A stretch of 36,872 bases of DNA, from contig JAFMKE010000006.1 in NCBI GenBank assembly GCA_017853115.1, forward strand, positions 1 through 36,872, in the 5' to 3' direction. Under the pieces are notes generated by a model. It was not told where the DNA came from. It made no database searches and worked only from the letters and a program-made list of their open reading frames with translations. The position numbers were made by a program, and so were the translations under genes. The DNA is from Verrucomicrobiota bacterium (GTDB lineage: Bacteria > Bacteroidota > Bacteroidia > Chitinophagales > UBA8649). This document shows, piece by piece, positions 7,623-18,200 of the stretch (positions are counted from its first letter, which is position 1; the number at the start of each line of letters is the position of its first letter).

Positions 7623-8891
7623 ATGAAGAAGCACATTCCCCTAGCAGAAAGAATGAGGCCAGATGTCCTGTCCCAATATATTGGTCAACAGCATTTGGTG
7701 GGTGAAGGAAAACCGCTCAAAAGTTTTATCGAAAATAAGCGCTTGCCTTCTTTGATTTTTTGGGGTCCTCCTGGAGTAGGTAAAACCACTTTAGCGAGAA
7801 TTTTGGCTCATGATAGTGATGCACAATTCTTTCAACTCAGCGCTATAGACAGTTCGGTAAAGGAGATAAGAAGCATCTTGGAAACGGCTCGTAAGTTGCC
7901 CAAAACGGTTTTGTTTATTGATGAAATTCATCGATTTAATAAGGCGCAACAAGATTCATTACTCAAGGCTGTTGAAGATGGGACAATTACGCTTATTGGT
8001 GCCACCACGGAAAACCCATCTTTTGAGGTAATCTCAGCGTTATTGTCACGTTGCCAGGTTTTTGTGCTGGAACACCACAAGAAAGAAGATTTGGATTTTC
8101 TTTTAAAACAAGCGATAGAAACTGACGAGCTTTTGATGGATTTATCTATTGATTTGCTTGAAACAGATGCGCTTGTTGCTTTTAGTGGGGGTGATGCCCG
8201 GAAACTGCTCAATTTATTAGAAATGTATATCAATCAAAGTAATCAGTCAGAGACTATCAAGATTACTAATGACGCAGTTAAGGCTAAACTTTCCTCCTAT
8301 GCATCTATTTATGATAAAGATGGTGAACAGCATTATGATACGATTTCTGCCTTTATAAAATCAATAAGAGGTAGTGACCCAAATGCTGCGCTGATTTACT
8401 TAGCGAAGATGGTCTTGGCTGGTGAGGACCCCAAGTTTATAGCCCGAAGATTATTGATTTTGGCCAGCGAAGATATTGGGAATGCTAATCCCAACGCCTT
8501 ACTTTTGGCTAACAATTGTTTTCAAGCGGTGAACGTGATTGGTTACCCTGAATGTGAGTTGATTCTCTCTCAAACTGTGGTTTATTTGGCAACGAGTGAT
8601 AAAAGCAATGCCAGTTATTTAGCTATTAAAAAAGCCAAAGATTTGGTCAAAACCTATCCCAATGCGCCTGTTCCACTTCATTTGCGCAATGCGCCAACAA
8701 AGCTGATGAAAGACTTAGATTATGGTACAGATTATAAATATGCCCATGATTTTGAAGATAACTTCGCCTTTCAGGAGTTTATGCCTAAGGAGCTTGTGAA
8801 CCAGCGTATTTATGACCCCGGGAATAATCCTCGAGAACAACAGCAAAAAGAGTTTTTAAGGAAGCGATGGGGAGAAAAATATTCCTACTAA
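7623..8891 (+). CDS. rarA: Replication-associated recombination protein A (RarA/MgsA-type AAA+ ATPase)
   Basis: AAA+ ATPase of the RarA/Mgs1/WRNIP1 family that acts at stalled replication forks. The start MKKHIPLAERMRPDVLSQYI is typical. Walker A is GPPGVGKTT (about residues 48-56), Walker B is VLFIDEIHRFNK, sensor 1 is IGATTENPSFEV, and the arginine finger region is ALLSRCQVF. The family-specific C-terminal tetramerisation part is visible in KSIRGSDPNAALIYLAKMV and ASEDIGNANPNALLLANNC. The 422 residues equal the usual full length. A weak box, TAGCTTTA (7599-7606), lies 16 bases before the ATG. The gene is followed by arginine decarboxylase after 63 bases. Confidence 0.96.
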   Translation: MKKHIPLAERMRPDVLSQYIGQQHLVGEGKPLKSFIENKRLPSLIFWGPPGVGKTTLARILAHDSDAQFFQLSAIDSSVKEIRSILETARKLPKTVLFIDEIHRFNKAQQDSLLKAVEDGTITLIGATTENPSFEVISALLSRCQVFVLEHHKKEDLDFLLKQAIETDELLMDLSIDLLETDALVAFSGGDARKLLNLLEMYINQSNQSETIKITNDAVKAKLSSYASIYDKDGEQHYDTISAFIKSIRGSDPNAALIYLAKMVLAGEDPKFIARRLLILASEDIGNANPNALLLANNCFQAVNVIGYPECELILSQTVVYLATSDKSNASYLAIKKAKDLVKTYPNAPVPLHLRNAPTKLMKDLDYGTDYKYAHDFEDNFAFQEFMPKELVNQRIYDPGNNPREQQQKEFLRKRWGEKYSY

Positions 8892-8939
8892 CTTGTATAA
8901 ACTTCAAAGTAAATAATGCAATAACTCAAATATTGGATT

Positions 8940-8947
8940 TAAATTTA
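8940..8947 (+). promoter_or_regulatory. Weak -7-like box before arginine decarboxylase
   Basis: TAAATTTA differs from TAnnTTTG at the last base and ends seven bases before the ATG at 8955. There is no -33 TTG at the proper distance, so this is a weak candidate. Confidence 0.2.
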
Positions 8948-8954
8948 CATCAGT

Positions 8955-10352
8955 ATGAAAATCAAATACATCGATATTATCGATCAGACTTTTTACTTCC
9001 CACAGGAGGAGTTTAAGTTAGATGAAGAAACGGATAATTTGTTGTTCCATGATATTCCGCTAATGGATATCATCGAGGAGCACGGTACCCCGCTGAAAAT
9101 TTCCTATTTGCCCAAGATTTCTACGCAGATTAAAAAGGCTAAAAATTATTTTGAGCGCGCTTTTATCGTGAATGATTATAAGGCAAATTATTTTTATTCC
9201 TATTGTTCTAAAAGCTCTCACTTCTCTTTTGTGATTAAAGAAGCGCTTAAAAACGATATTCACATCGAAACCTCTTCAACTTTTGACATTGACATTGTAC
9301 AAAAAATGCACGAACAAGGTCATTTTTCGAAAGATCGATACGTTATTTGCAACGGCTACAAAATGCCTTCCTATATTAAAAAGATTGCCGAGCTTGTCAA
9401 TAGTGGCTTTAAAAATGTAGTTCCGATTTTTGATAATTTACAGGAACCTGAACGTTTAGCTGAGCTGCTCAAGAAACCTACTCAGTGTGGTATTCGTATT
9501 GCGAGTGAAGAAGAGCCGAAATTTGAGTTCTATACTTCACGCCTCGGAATAGGTTTTAAAGACGTTGTTCCCTTGTACAAAGAGAAGCTAAAAAACAATA
9601 AGAAGTTTAAGTTGAAAATGCTTCACTTTTTTATCAATACGGGAATTAAAGATACTTCCTACTATTGGAGTGAGTTGCTGAAAGTGGTTCGAGCCTACTG
9701 CGAATTGAAAAAGATTTGCCCTACGCTTTCGGCCTTAAATATAGGCGGTGGATTGCCGATTAAAAACTCTTTATCCTTCGACTATGATTATGAATACATG
9801 ATTGAAGAGATCGTGCGACAAATCAAAACCTATTGTAATAAGGAAGGTGTTGAAGAACCGGATATTTTTACTGAGTTTGGCAGCTATACGGTAGGTGAGA
9901 GTGGTGCTTTATTATTGAAGGTTTGTGATCAGAAACGTCAAAATGATCGTGAGAAATGGAACATGATTGATAGTTCTTTTATGACCAATCTTCCTGACGC
10001 ATGGGCCTTGAATAAAAAGTTTGTGTTGTTGGCCATTAACAATTGGTATGACGAGTATGAACGTGTTTTACTCGGTGGACTAACTTGCGATAGTGATGAT
10101 TATTACAACTCTGAAGCTCATTCTAATGCAATTTACCTGCCGAAATTCAATCGAAGAAAAGCCCAATATATTGGTTTCTTTCATACGGGAGCATACCAAG
10201 AAACGATAGGCGGATTTGGAGGAATTCATCATTGCTTGATTCCTCAGCCGAAACATATTATTTTGAATCGCGATAAAATGGGACACTTAACCCAAGAGGT
10301 TTTTTCAGAGCAACAAACGGCCGAATCTATGATTAAAATATTGGGATATTAA
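8955..10352 (+). CDS. speA: Arginine decarboxylase, short Bacteroidota fold-III type
   Basis: PLP-dependent fold-III decarboxylase of 465 residues, resembling the short arginine decarboxylases annotated as SpeA in Flavobacteriales, which make agmatine for polyamine synthesis. The predicted PLP-binding lysine is K86 in YSYCSKSSHFSFV. The phosphate-binding glycine loop is ALNIGGGLPIKN, and the catalytic cysteine that completes the neighbour's active site in the dimer is in GGLTCDSDDYYN. A C-terminal HTGAYQET fits the conserved active-site tyrosine. It is much shorter than the roughly 650-residue enterobacterial biosynthetic SpeA. Exact substrate (arginine rather than carboxynorspermidine or diaminopimelate) is by family resemblance only, and no agmatinase gene adjoins it. 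The stop TAA directly abuts the next ATG. Confidence 0.8.
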   Translation: MKIKYIDIIDQTFYFPQEEFKLDEETDNLLFHDIPLMDIIEEHGTPLKISYLPKISTQIKKAKNYFERAFIVNDYKANYFYSYCSKSSHFSFVIKEALKNDIHIETSSTFDIDIVQKMHEQGHFSKDRYVICNGYKMPSYIKKIAELVNSGFKNVVPIFDNLQEPERLAELLKKPTQCGIRIASEEEPKFEFYTSRLGIGFKDVVPLYKEKLKNNKKFKLKMLHFFINTGIKDTSYYWSELLKVVRAYCELKKICPTLSALNIGGGLPIKNSLSFDYDYEYMIEEIVRQIKTYCNKEGVEEPDIFTEFGSYTVGESGALLLKVCDQKRQNDREKWNMIDSSFMTNLPDAWALNKKFVLLAINNWYDEYERVLLGGLTCDSDDYYNSEAHSNAIYLPKFNRRKAQYIGFFHTGAYQETIGGFGGIHHCLIPQPKHIILNRDKMGHLTQEVFSEQQTAESMIKILGY

Positions 10353-10790
10353 ATGGAAGACTTTGATTTCGAAACCTTCATCTCAAACTATACACAGATA
10401 AATAATTTTGCCAGAGAAAATGGTGTTAAACATTCTGTTACTGGTCCTGGTGAGACAGAAACACGAATGACTATTTTGGATAAACACTTGAGTTCTCCCG
10501 GTGTTTCCCATGGGGGGGCATTGGCTGGGCTAATGGACGCCTTGCTCGGTTTCTGTGCCTTATCTAGCGCTATTCCAGACAGCAATCTAGTAAGTACTGT
10601 GGAGTTTAAGCTTAATTATTTCAAACCAATTTTGGCTGGTGATGTTCTAGTGGGTAAAGCGAAAGTTGTTCGCAAAGGAAAAAGCATAATTGTGAGCATT
10701 GGAGAAATTTACAGAGGTGATGAGTTGGTTTCCCATGGTCAAGGTACTTTTAATGTGTATCCTTTGCAGAAGAGAAAAGGAAGTATTTAA
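10353..10790 (+). CDS. PaaI-type hotdog-fold thioesterase
   Basis: A 145-residue hotdog-fold protein of the PaaI/YdiI/4HBT-like group, which hydrolyse acyl-CoA thioesters in the cytosol. The signature HGGALAGLMDALLGFCALS (residues about 52-70) contains the HGG oxyanion turn and the catalytic acidic residue of the group. It is followed by the strand pair VSTVEFKLNYFKPILAGD and a GEIYRGDELVSHGQGTFNVY ending typical of the fold. The substrate cannot be told from sequence. It begins at the base after the arginine decarboxylase stop and ends 18 bases before the dipeptidase, so all three are probably co-transcribed, although no shared pathway is obvious. Confidence 0.85.
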   Translation: MEDFDFETFISNYTQINNFARENGVKHSVTGPGETETRMTILDKHLSSPGVSHGGALAGLMDALLGFCALSSAIPDSNLVSTVEFKLNYFKPILAGDVLVGKAKVVRKGKSIIVSIGEIYRGDELVSHGQGTFNVYPLQKRKGSI

Positions 10791-10808
10791 AATTATATAA
10801 AGACAAAA

Positions 10809-12176
10809 ATGGAGTATATCAAAACATATTTAAGTGAGCATCAAGAGCGATTTATTCAAGAATTACTGAGCTTGTTACGAATACCTTCGGTAAGCGCGGA
10901 TAAGGCGTTTAAGGAGCACGTGCACGAAGCAGCTAGTTTCATAGCAGAGAAGTTGGTCGCTGCTGGAGCAGATAATGTGGAGATATGTCCTACGGCAGGT
11001 TATCCCATTGTATATGGAGAAAAGCTTGTTGACAAAAATTTACCCACCGTTTTGGTTTATGGCCATTATGACGTTCAGCCTGCCGATCCTTTGGAACTTT
11101 GGACCTCACCTCCTTTTGAGCCAGTAGTTAAAGAGGGCAAGATTTACGCAAGAGGTGCGAGTGATGATAAGGGGCAAATGTATATGCATTTGAAAGCCTT
11201 CGAAATGATGATGGCCAATGGCGGTGTTCCGTGCAATGTGAAGTTTATGATAGAGGGCGAGGAGGAAGTTGGTTCGGATAACCTCGAGACCTTTGTTCGA
11301 GCGAACACAGAACGATTAGCCTGTGATGTAGTTTTAGTGTCCGATACAGCATTAATTAGTTTAGAGAATCCCTCCATTACAACTGGCTTAAGAGGTTTGA
11401 GTTATGTTGAGGTGGAAGTAACTGGCCCTAATCGTGATTTGCACTCAGGAATTTATGGTGGGGCGGTAGCCAATCCGATAAATGTTTTGGCCGATATGAT
11501 AGCTTCTTTACATGATGAAAAAGGGTATATCACCATTCCAGGATTCTATGATGATGTGGACGAGGTGAGTAGAGAAGAGCGCACGCTAATGGCTAAAGCA
11601 CCATTTAGTTTAGATAACTACAAGGCACATTTGGATATAGCCGATGTGCAAGGTGAAGAAGGTTATTCAACCCTGGAGAGAACTTCTATTCGTCCAACCT
11701 TGGATGTTAATGGTATTTGGGGTGGTTATATCGGTGAAGGGGCGAAAACAGTTCTGCCGTCAAAAGCCTTTGCTAAGATTTCTATGCGTTTAGTTCCTAA
11801 TCAAGACAGTGCTAAAATTACTAAGTTGTTTCAACAACATTTCGAAAGCATAGCCCCAGCGAGTGTTAAGGTAAAAGTAAAACCTCATCATGGCGGTGAA
11901 GCAGCAGTTACTCCTACGGATTCTATTGCCTACAAGGCGGCTGAACAAGCCATGGAAACCACCTTTGGAAAAAGACCAATACCCTTGCGCAGTGGAGGAA
12001 GCATACCGATTGTAACTATGTTCGAACAAGTACTTGGTATTAAGACTGTACTCATGGGTTTTGGTTTGGATAGCGATGCGATTCACTCTCCCAACGAACA
12101 TTTTGCGATAGAGAATTACCTCAAAGGAATAGAAACGATTCCGTATTTCTATAAAAATTTTACCAATCTTCATTAG
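10809..12176 (+). CDS. M20-family metallo-dipeptidase
   Basis: Cytosolic zinc-dependent dipeptidase of peptidase family M20 (CNDP/DapE-like), 455 residues, the usual length. The metal and catalytic motifs are in order: VLVYGHYDVQPADP near residue 87 (His ligand and catalytic Asp), YARGASDDKGQMYMH near 115-125 (bridging Asp), EGEEEVGSDN near 150 (catalytic and metal Glu), a Ser-Asp motif VLVSDTALI near 178, and the C-terminal HSPNEHFAIENY (last His ligand). The lid-domain DLHSGIYGGAVANP confirms the dipeptidase branch. No signal peptide is present. It ends 100 bases before the giant secreted-protein gene. Confidence 0.93.
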   Translation: MEYIKTYLSEHQERFIQELLSLLRIPSVSADKAFKEHVHEAASFIAEKLVAAGADNVEICPTAGYPIVYGEKLVDKNLPTVLVYGHYDVQPADPLELWTSPPFEPVVKEGKIYARGASDDKGQMYMHLKAFEMMMANGGVPCNVKFMIEGEEEVGSDNLETFVRANTERLACDVVLVSDTALISLENPSITTGLRGLSYVEVEVTGPNRDLHSGIYGGAVANPINVLADMIASLHDEKGYITIPGFYDDVDEVSREERTLMAKAPFSLDNYKAHLDIADVQGEEGYSTLERTSIRPTLDVNGIWGGYIGEGAKTVLPSKAFAKISMRLVPNQDSAKITKLFQQHFESIAPASVKVKVKPHHGGEAAVTPTDSIAYKAAEQAMETTFGKRPIPLRSGGSIPIVTMFEQVLGIKTVLMGFGLDSDAIHSPNEHFAIENYLKGIETIPYFYKNFTNLH

Positions 12177-12276
12177 TTTGTACCAACTATTTTACCTATT
12201 TTCGACATGACCAGAGATTGAGTTTATTTCAGAGTATAGATTTTTTGTCTGGTAAAAGAATCAACAAACCTAGCTT

Positions 12277-15200
12277 ATGAACAGTCTTTATGTTTTGCGT
12301 ATTCGCGCATTTGTTATTGCACTACTGGCAATTTTACTTTCAACACCTATTTCTGCTTATGCAGCTGCGTATCAAGCATCTTGGTTTACATCGTCTGTAA
12401 ATCAATGTGGAGGTTATGTAGATCTTACTTTTACAATGTACTATAACGCTTCAGGTACTACTAATGATGATTTTTGGGAAGCGGGTACATATCTCAGAAT
12501 GAAAGTTGGAAATGGAAGCTATTTTAATATTGCGCAGCTTATGCGAGGTTCTGGGACTTGGAATTGGAATCCTAACAATGATGGTGTTGTGGGTATTAAT
12601 CGTGTGTTGGAGTATACTTCCGGAAGCATTTCAAATCCGATTTATTCAGAAGTGCGAAAATTAGATCATATTAGCGTGAATGATAATTCAACAGTTGGTG
12701 ACGGTAGATTTGAAATTACAATGCGCGTATTTTTTAAAGGAACAGATGTGGGAAAAACCATTAGTTTCGATATAGATGGAGTTTGGGAAGATGGTGGTTC
12801 TGCTGGGGTGCAAACAGTAAACTTTGATAATACAGAAACTTTAAATACAATTACAGCTTCAGATGCGACCAATTGCAGTGGAACTGAAATTACTTGGACT
12901 GTACCTGCAGGACTTTGTTCGGGAACAAATGTTGAGATTTTTAGAGGAACAAGTTCAAATCTCATTGCTACGGTACCTGCGACTACTGGAGGCTATTTTG
13001 ATAATTCTGGAGTTCCAGGTCAGGTGTACCCATATTGGGCTAGGTTTTCTAAGGATTTCACCTATTCGTTTGCCCGGTATGCGATAAATGGCATTTCAGT
13101 TACTCAGCTTAGTAATGGGAGTTCCACTTTTTCAAATGCAGGGACAACCTCCTCCCAAGAAGATGGAGCGAGAAAAAATGTGCCTGATGCTCCTTCGAAC
13201 CTGGATGCTAGTACCACTCTCTGTGATACTGAGATAGATATTTCATGGGATTGGATTACAACGAACCCAGATTCATTTAGAATTGTTAAAGACGGAGTAA
13301 ATGTTTCAACTACGCTAGGAGGCTCATTACGAAGTTATACGGATACCGATATTAACAGGGGAGAGGTTTATACCTATGAAGTACAAGCAAAGAACAATTG
13401 TGGTTGGAGTTCTTATTCTAATTCGAAGGATGGAATTTCCCCGCTAGGTCCGTCTAGTCCAGCAAATTTTGAGGCATATATTGTTCCTGGCGTTGGTATT
13501 CAGTTAACTTGGGGCGAAACCCCTAATGCGACAAGCTATCAAATAGAAAGAAGTTTATTAGGTGGAGGAGGTTCATCTTTTTTCGATCCAGATGGTGCCG
13601 CCGATGACACCTCTTACTTGGATGAATCACTGGTGCAATGCCAAACATATGAATATAGGCTAAGAGCTTTCAATGATTGCTCATCAACCGGGGTGATAGC
13701 AGACACGATAATAACTACTAAACTTATTCCAGACCTATCAAACACTTTTGATTTAGCTTCTAACCCCTTTCAGGCAAGCAAAGGATATTATTCAGACCGA
13801 GTAGAATTGAGTTGGTCAGTGGCTAATAATGAAAACTTCGTAAATCAGTTTAAAATTTATCGAAAAATTGCAGGCTCTGCAGATGATTCTATTGTAATTG
13901 AAACAGTTAATTCAGGAAGCAATATTCACAATGACTTTCTTGCATTGGCAGGTGTTTTATATAAATACACCATTGTTGCTGAATCTCAATGTGAGCAAAC
14001 AACCTTAAAATCAAATCCTGCAAGCGTAATCGGATTTAGAAGTCCTATTGGCACAATTTCAGGTCAAGTAAGTTTCGCTGGAGGTATTGCGGTAGAAGGC
14101 GTTAAACTTAGTGCAAATAGTTCTTCTGGTAATACGGGGTATGCGCTTAATTTAGATGGATCTGCTAGTTTGGAGATTCCATATGCGGCTAACTTGAACT
14201 CTGTTAATGGCTTTACCACTGAAATTTGGATTAAGCCAACTTCTCAAACGGGTTACTTTGATATAGTAAATAGGCCTGGAGTTTTTATGCTTAAACATGA
14301 TAATTCAAATTATGAGTTTGAAGTTTTTCCAATCTCTGGACCAAGTGTGAAAGTTAGTTTATCAGATGCTTTAGTGAATTTGAATAATTTTAATCAATTA
14401 ACCGCTTCGTTACATGAAGATACTATGAGGATATTTCTTAATGGCAACTTGGCATCGCAAGCATTTTTTCCAAGTGCTAATTTAGCACAGAATACCAATG
14501 GTATAAATATAGGAGATGGATTTGAGGGTGTATTGGATGAGTTCAGATATTGGATTAAAGGAAAGTCTCCTGCTGCAGTTAATCAAGATTTTTCTAGACT
14601 AATGAATGGAGGAGAAAGCAATTTGGTGGTTTACCTGAAAATGAACGAAAATAGTGGAAGTTTCGCCTATGATTTCTCCCGTACCTCGGTTACCAATTTC
14701 AACAAAAACCATGCAAGTTTTATTGGCTCACCAAGTTGGACTTCTGATATTCCCTCTTCCTCTCAATTAGCAATAGCCTCATATACCAATGCTCAAGGTA
14801 ACTATGTTTTATCCGTACCTTACAGTGGTACTGGAGAAACTTTTGTGTTAACACCAAGTTACTTGACCCATGTATTCGATCCATCTACAAGAGCTATTTT
14901 TGTAGGTGAGGGCTCAACTGTTTTTAATAATATTGATTTTGATGATATATCATCTTTTACAGTTCAAGGACGTTTAATTTACGCAAACACTTCATGCACA
15001 GCCGAAGGAGCTACCCTTTTGGTTGATGGCAATCCGGTAGTTTCGAATGGCTCAATCGTAAAAACGGATGCACAAGGAAATTTTTTAATTCAAGTACCTA
15101 TTGGTGATCATTATATTTCAATAGAAAAAAGTGGTCATTTTATGAGCGTTGGACGCTTCCCGGAAACAGGAACATATCCTTTTCAAAATGATTTGGCGGG

Positions 15201-18200
15201 AGTTAATTTTCAAGATTCTACCCTACTTAAAGTTGTTGGGCGTGCGGTAGGTGGTTTAAAGCAAGCAAGTTATATTCCAGGACTAGGTAAATCAAAGAAC
15301 AACATTGGAACAGCCGAGATAATTATTAAATCACAGCAAGGAAATGGTTGTTTTACAGATACGGTTTACACAGATGCTAGCGGGGAGTATTACATGTATG
15401 TACCTCCGTTAAGATACATTCCGACTATCACTATACCTAGTAACCCTACTATTGATTTTGGTGTTTTGGATTTATTGGATATGACAAATGCAACGGATGA
15501 AATTGTTTTTTACGACACCACAAGTACAGGTAGTGTTGTTGATTCGATTGTTTTAAATAAGCAATTAGATTTCATTCATCGGGTTAATCCTGAGTTGATT
15601 GTTTTGAATAGGGATGGTGATGGTGATTTTATAGGAGACACAACGTATACTTACATTCACGTCAATGGAGATACCATAGTAAGGAACCTGAAAACAAATC
15701 CATTTCCGTGGCCGGTTTTTGATGGTGTTTTTAAAGACAAAAAATATACATGCACTATCACGGCATTTGAGACCTACACTAATTTCGACGACCCCCTACA
15801 ACCTGTTTTAGATTCAGTGCCCACTACAGATGGGACATTAAATTTTAATAACCAGCTTTGCATTTCGCCGGTTGTTTCTGCTGAAATGTCCGACATCAAT
15901 ACCCTGGATTCTTTGAGATATTTAGAATATACCTTTGACTTAGGTGCTCCAAATTTCAATCAGAATGCTAGCATACCTGAATATAGTTTTGTAAAGACAT
16001 TTCAGTTGAATCTAAATCTTCCTAATGGGGTAACAATACCTTGGAAACCTGATGTTTTTAATGGGAATGGATCTCCTGCTTTTAATGCAGTTTATGATCA
16101 AATTTTCAGAGGATATGTGTTGGGCACTAAATCTGATGGGCAGCAATTTGTGACAGCAGGCCCGCAAGTTCCAGAATACGTATTAAGAGACCCGCCAGGA
16201 AGTGGTAGTTTTGCTTCAAGAGAGACGGGGTCTACAAAAACCACAAAGAGAGAATGGTCCTGGGCTTTAGGAGGAACAAGAAACTCTGAACTAAGAGCTT
16301 ATGTTGGACAATCTTTTAGTACGGGAATTGGTGTACAAATAAACACAGAGATTTCACAAGATCAGTTTTATGGCACTGAAACTACCGCATCTGGCAGTCG
16401 ATCAGGAGTAGAAACTGTCTCTATAATGAATACACAGTCATGGTCTACAGATAGCAGTCCTAACATGCCTGGACGGAATAGTGATTTGTATATAGGTAAA
16501 TCGAGTAACATGACTTATGGAATATCAGAAACGCTCAAGTTGGTACCCGACTCCATGTGTTCTACTGTTGATTGCATTATACCTACAACAAATACTGACT
16601 CTTTTGCTATGGCTAAGACTTATGGTGTTTCTATAGTCCCACAAGGATATAGTACTCAGTTTCTTTACTCAGAAAATCAAATTAAAAATCAGTTGATTCC
16701 TGACTTGATCGAACTGAGAAATGCCTTACTTAGTAATCCAGCAAAGTACACAAGTCTATTACCAATAGGACATCCCAATTACGGCTTGAATAATGACGAC
16801 CCAAGAATTACTGGAGAAACGGCCATTGTCAATGCTGAGGATATTATTGAATATAAGTTAGGAATGTATGACGAGAGTTATTCGCAGCCTATTATTCTTG
16901 GAACTGCAATACCGTATTCGGAAACGCATTATGAATCATCTGCAGCACAAGAGGCAAAATGGAGTTTATTCACTAAATACGATGGTGTTGACTCTTTATC
17001 GATTGCGGGACAAAGTTACATTTATAATGCTTTAACCTTGCAAGATTCTTTAACAGGAGATAGTGTTCGATGGATAAATAATCAAATAAAACTATGGGAA
17101 GAAACCATCATGTTGAATGAGTGGGAAAAAGTAAACATAAGCGATCCCGTAATCCGCTCAAAAATGAGAGATATTGAGTTGACAAAATTGTATAAGGAGT
17201 ACGAAGATTATATAATTGCCTACAATTCATTGCAAGCGTCCTCTCTTGTGGCTACAATTGCTTTTGTTGCATCAGGAATAGTCCCTTCTCCGGCTGCGGG
17301 GGTTGCGTTTGGTGTGAAAGCAGCATTAAAGACCAGTATTTACGAGCTCAAAAACATTATTTATGAATATCAGTCGAAAAGTGCGTTAATTTATGATCGG
17401 TATAGTCAAACACCGAATAATTTTTCTATTAGTAGTGGCGTAACTTTTACATCAAGTGCCAGCCATAAAACTATGAAAAGTGTTAAAACGGGCATAGATA
17501 TGCAGTCCAGTTTCGGATTTGCTCTTGATTTGAGTTTAAAAGTTAACGGAACCGGGTTGGCTAAAACAAAAGGCCTTAAGTTAACATATGATACCAAAAC
17601 AGCTACGATAAATGATAATGACACTACAGAAACAGTTAGTTTTACATTATATGATCCGGATCAGGGAGATTTCTTTTCTGTTAATGTTTTCCCCTCGTTA
17701 ATAGGTTGGGGACCTGTATTTAAGTTAGCTCCGGGCGGTAAAACTTCTTGTCCTTTCGAAGATCGAGTTTTAACGGAATACTATTTAGATGATCCAAATA
17801 ATCCAAGTCCGAATAATCTTTATGCTCCAAATTTTCTTTTAAGTGACAAAACACAGCAGAGAGATAAGCCTGTTATTTCAGTTGCCCCTAGTTTATTAAC
17901 GAATGTGCCAGTAACTGACCCTGCGGTATTTAATCTAACAATTGGCAATGAGTCTGAAAGCAATGATGTGAGAACATACAAAATTGCTCTTCAATCAACA
18001 AGTAACCCTTTTGGAGCAATTGTTAGTGTTGATGGATCTACTGTCTTTGCAGATGTTACAATAGGCCCTAATAGCTCTGTAAATAAAGTACTTGCTGTAG
18101 AAAAAGGACCTGGTCCAACCTATAATTATGATAGTTTATTGATAGTTGTGTATGCTGAATGCGATCCGTCAATAAGAGATAGTGTTTATGTGAGTGCGCA

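Noticed and set aside
11790-12173. Antisense open frame of 127 codons opposite the M20 dipeptidase
   Set aside because: It covers the conserved C-terminal part of the dipeptidase and its translation lacks any domain pattern.
12177-12276. Promoter for the giant gene (TTTG at 12177, TATTTTCG at 12197)
   Set aside because: The spacing of 16 bases is short and the -7 box has a mismatch in its core, so I list no promoter although one must exist here or upstream.
17239-17328. True transmembrane anchor in the giant protein
   Set aside because: The hydrophobic run sits mid-protein between a signal peptide and a T9SS sorting domain, contains Pro and Gly turns, and could be a buried helix; it is listed as a finding rather than as an anchor.
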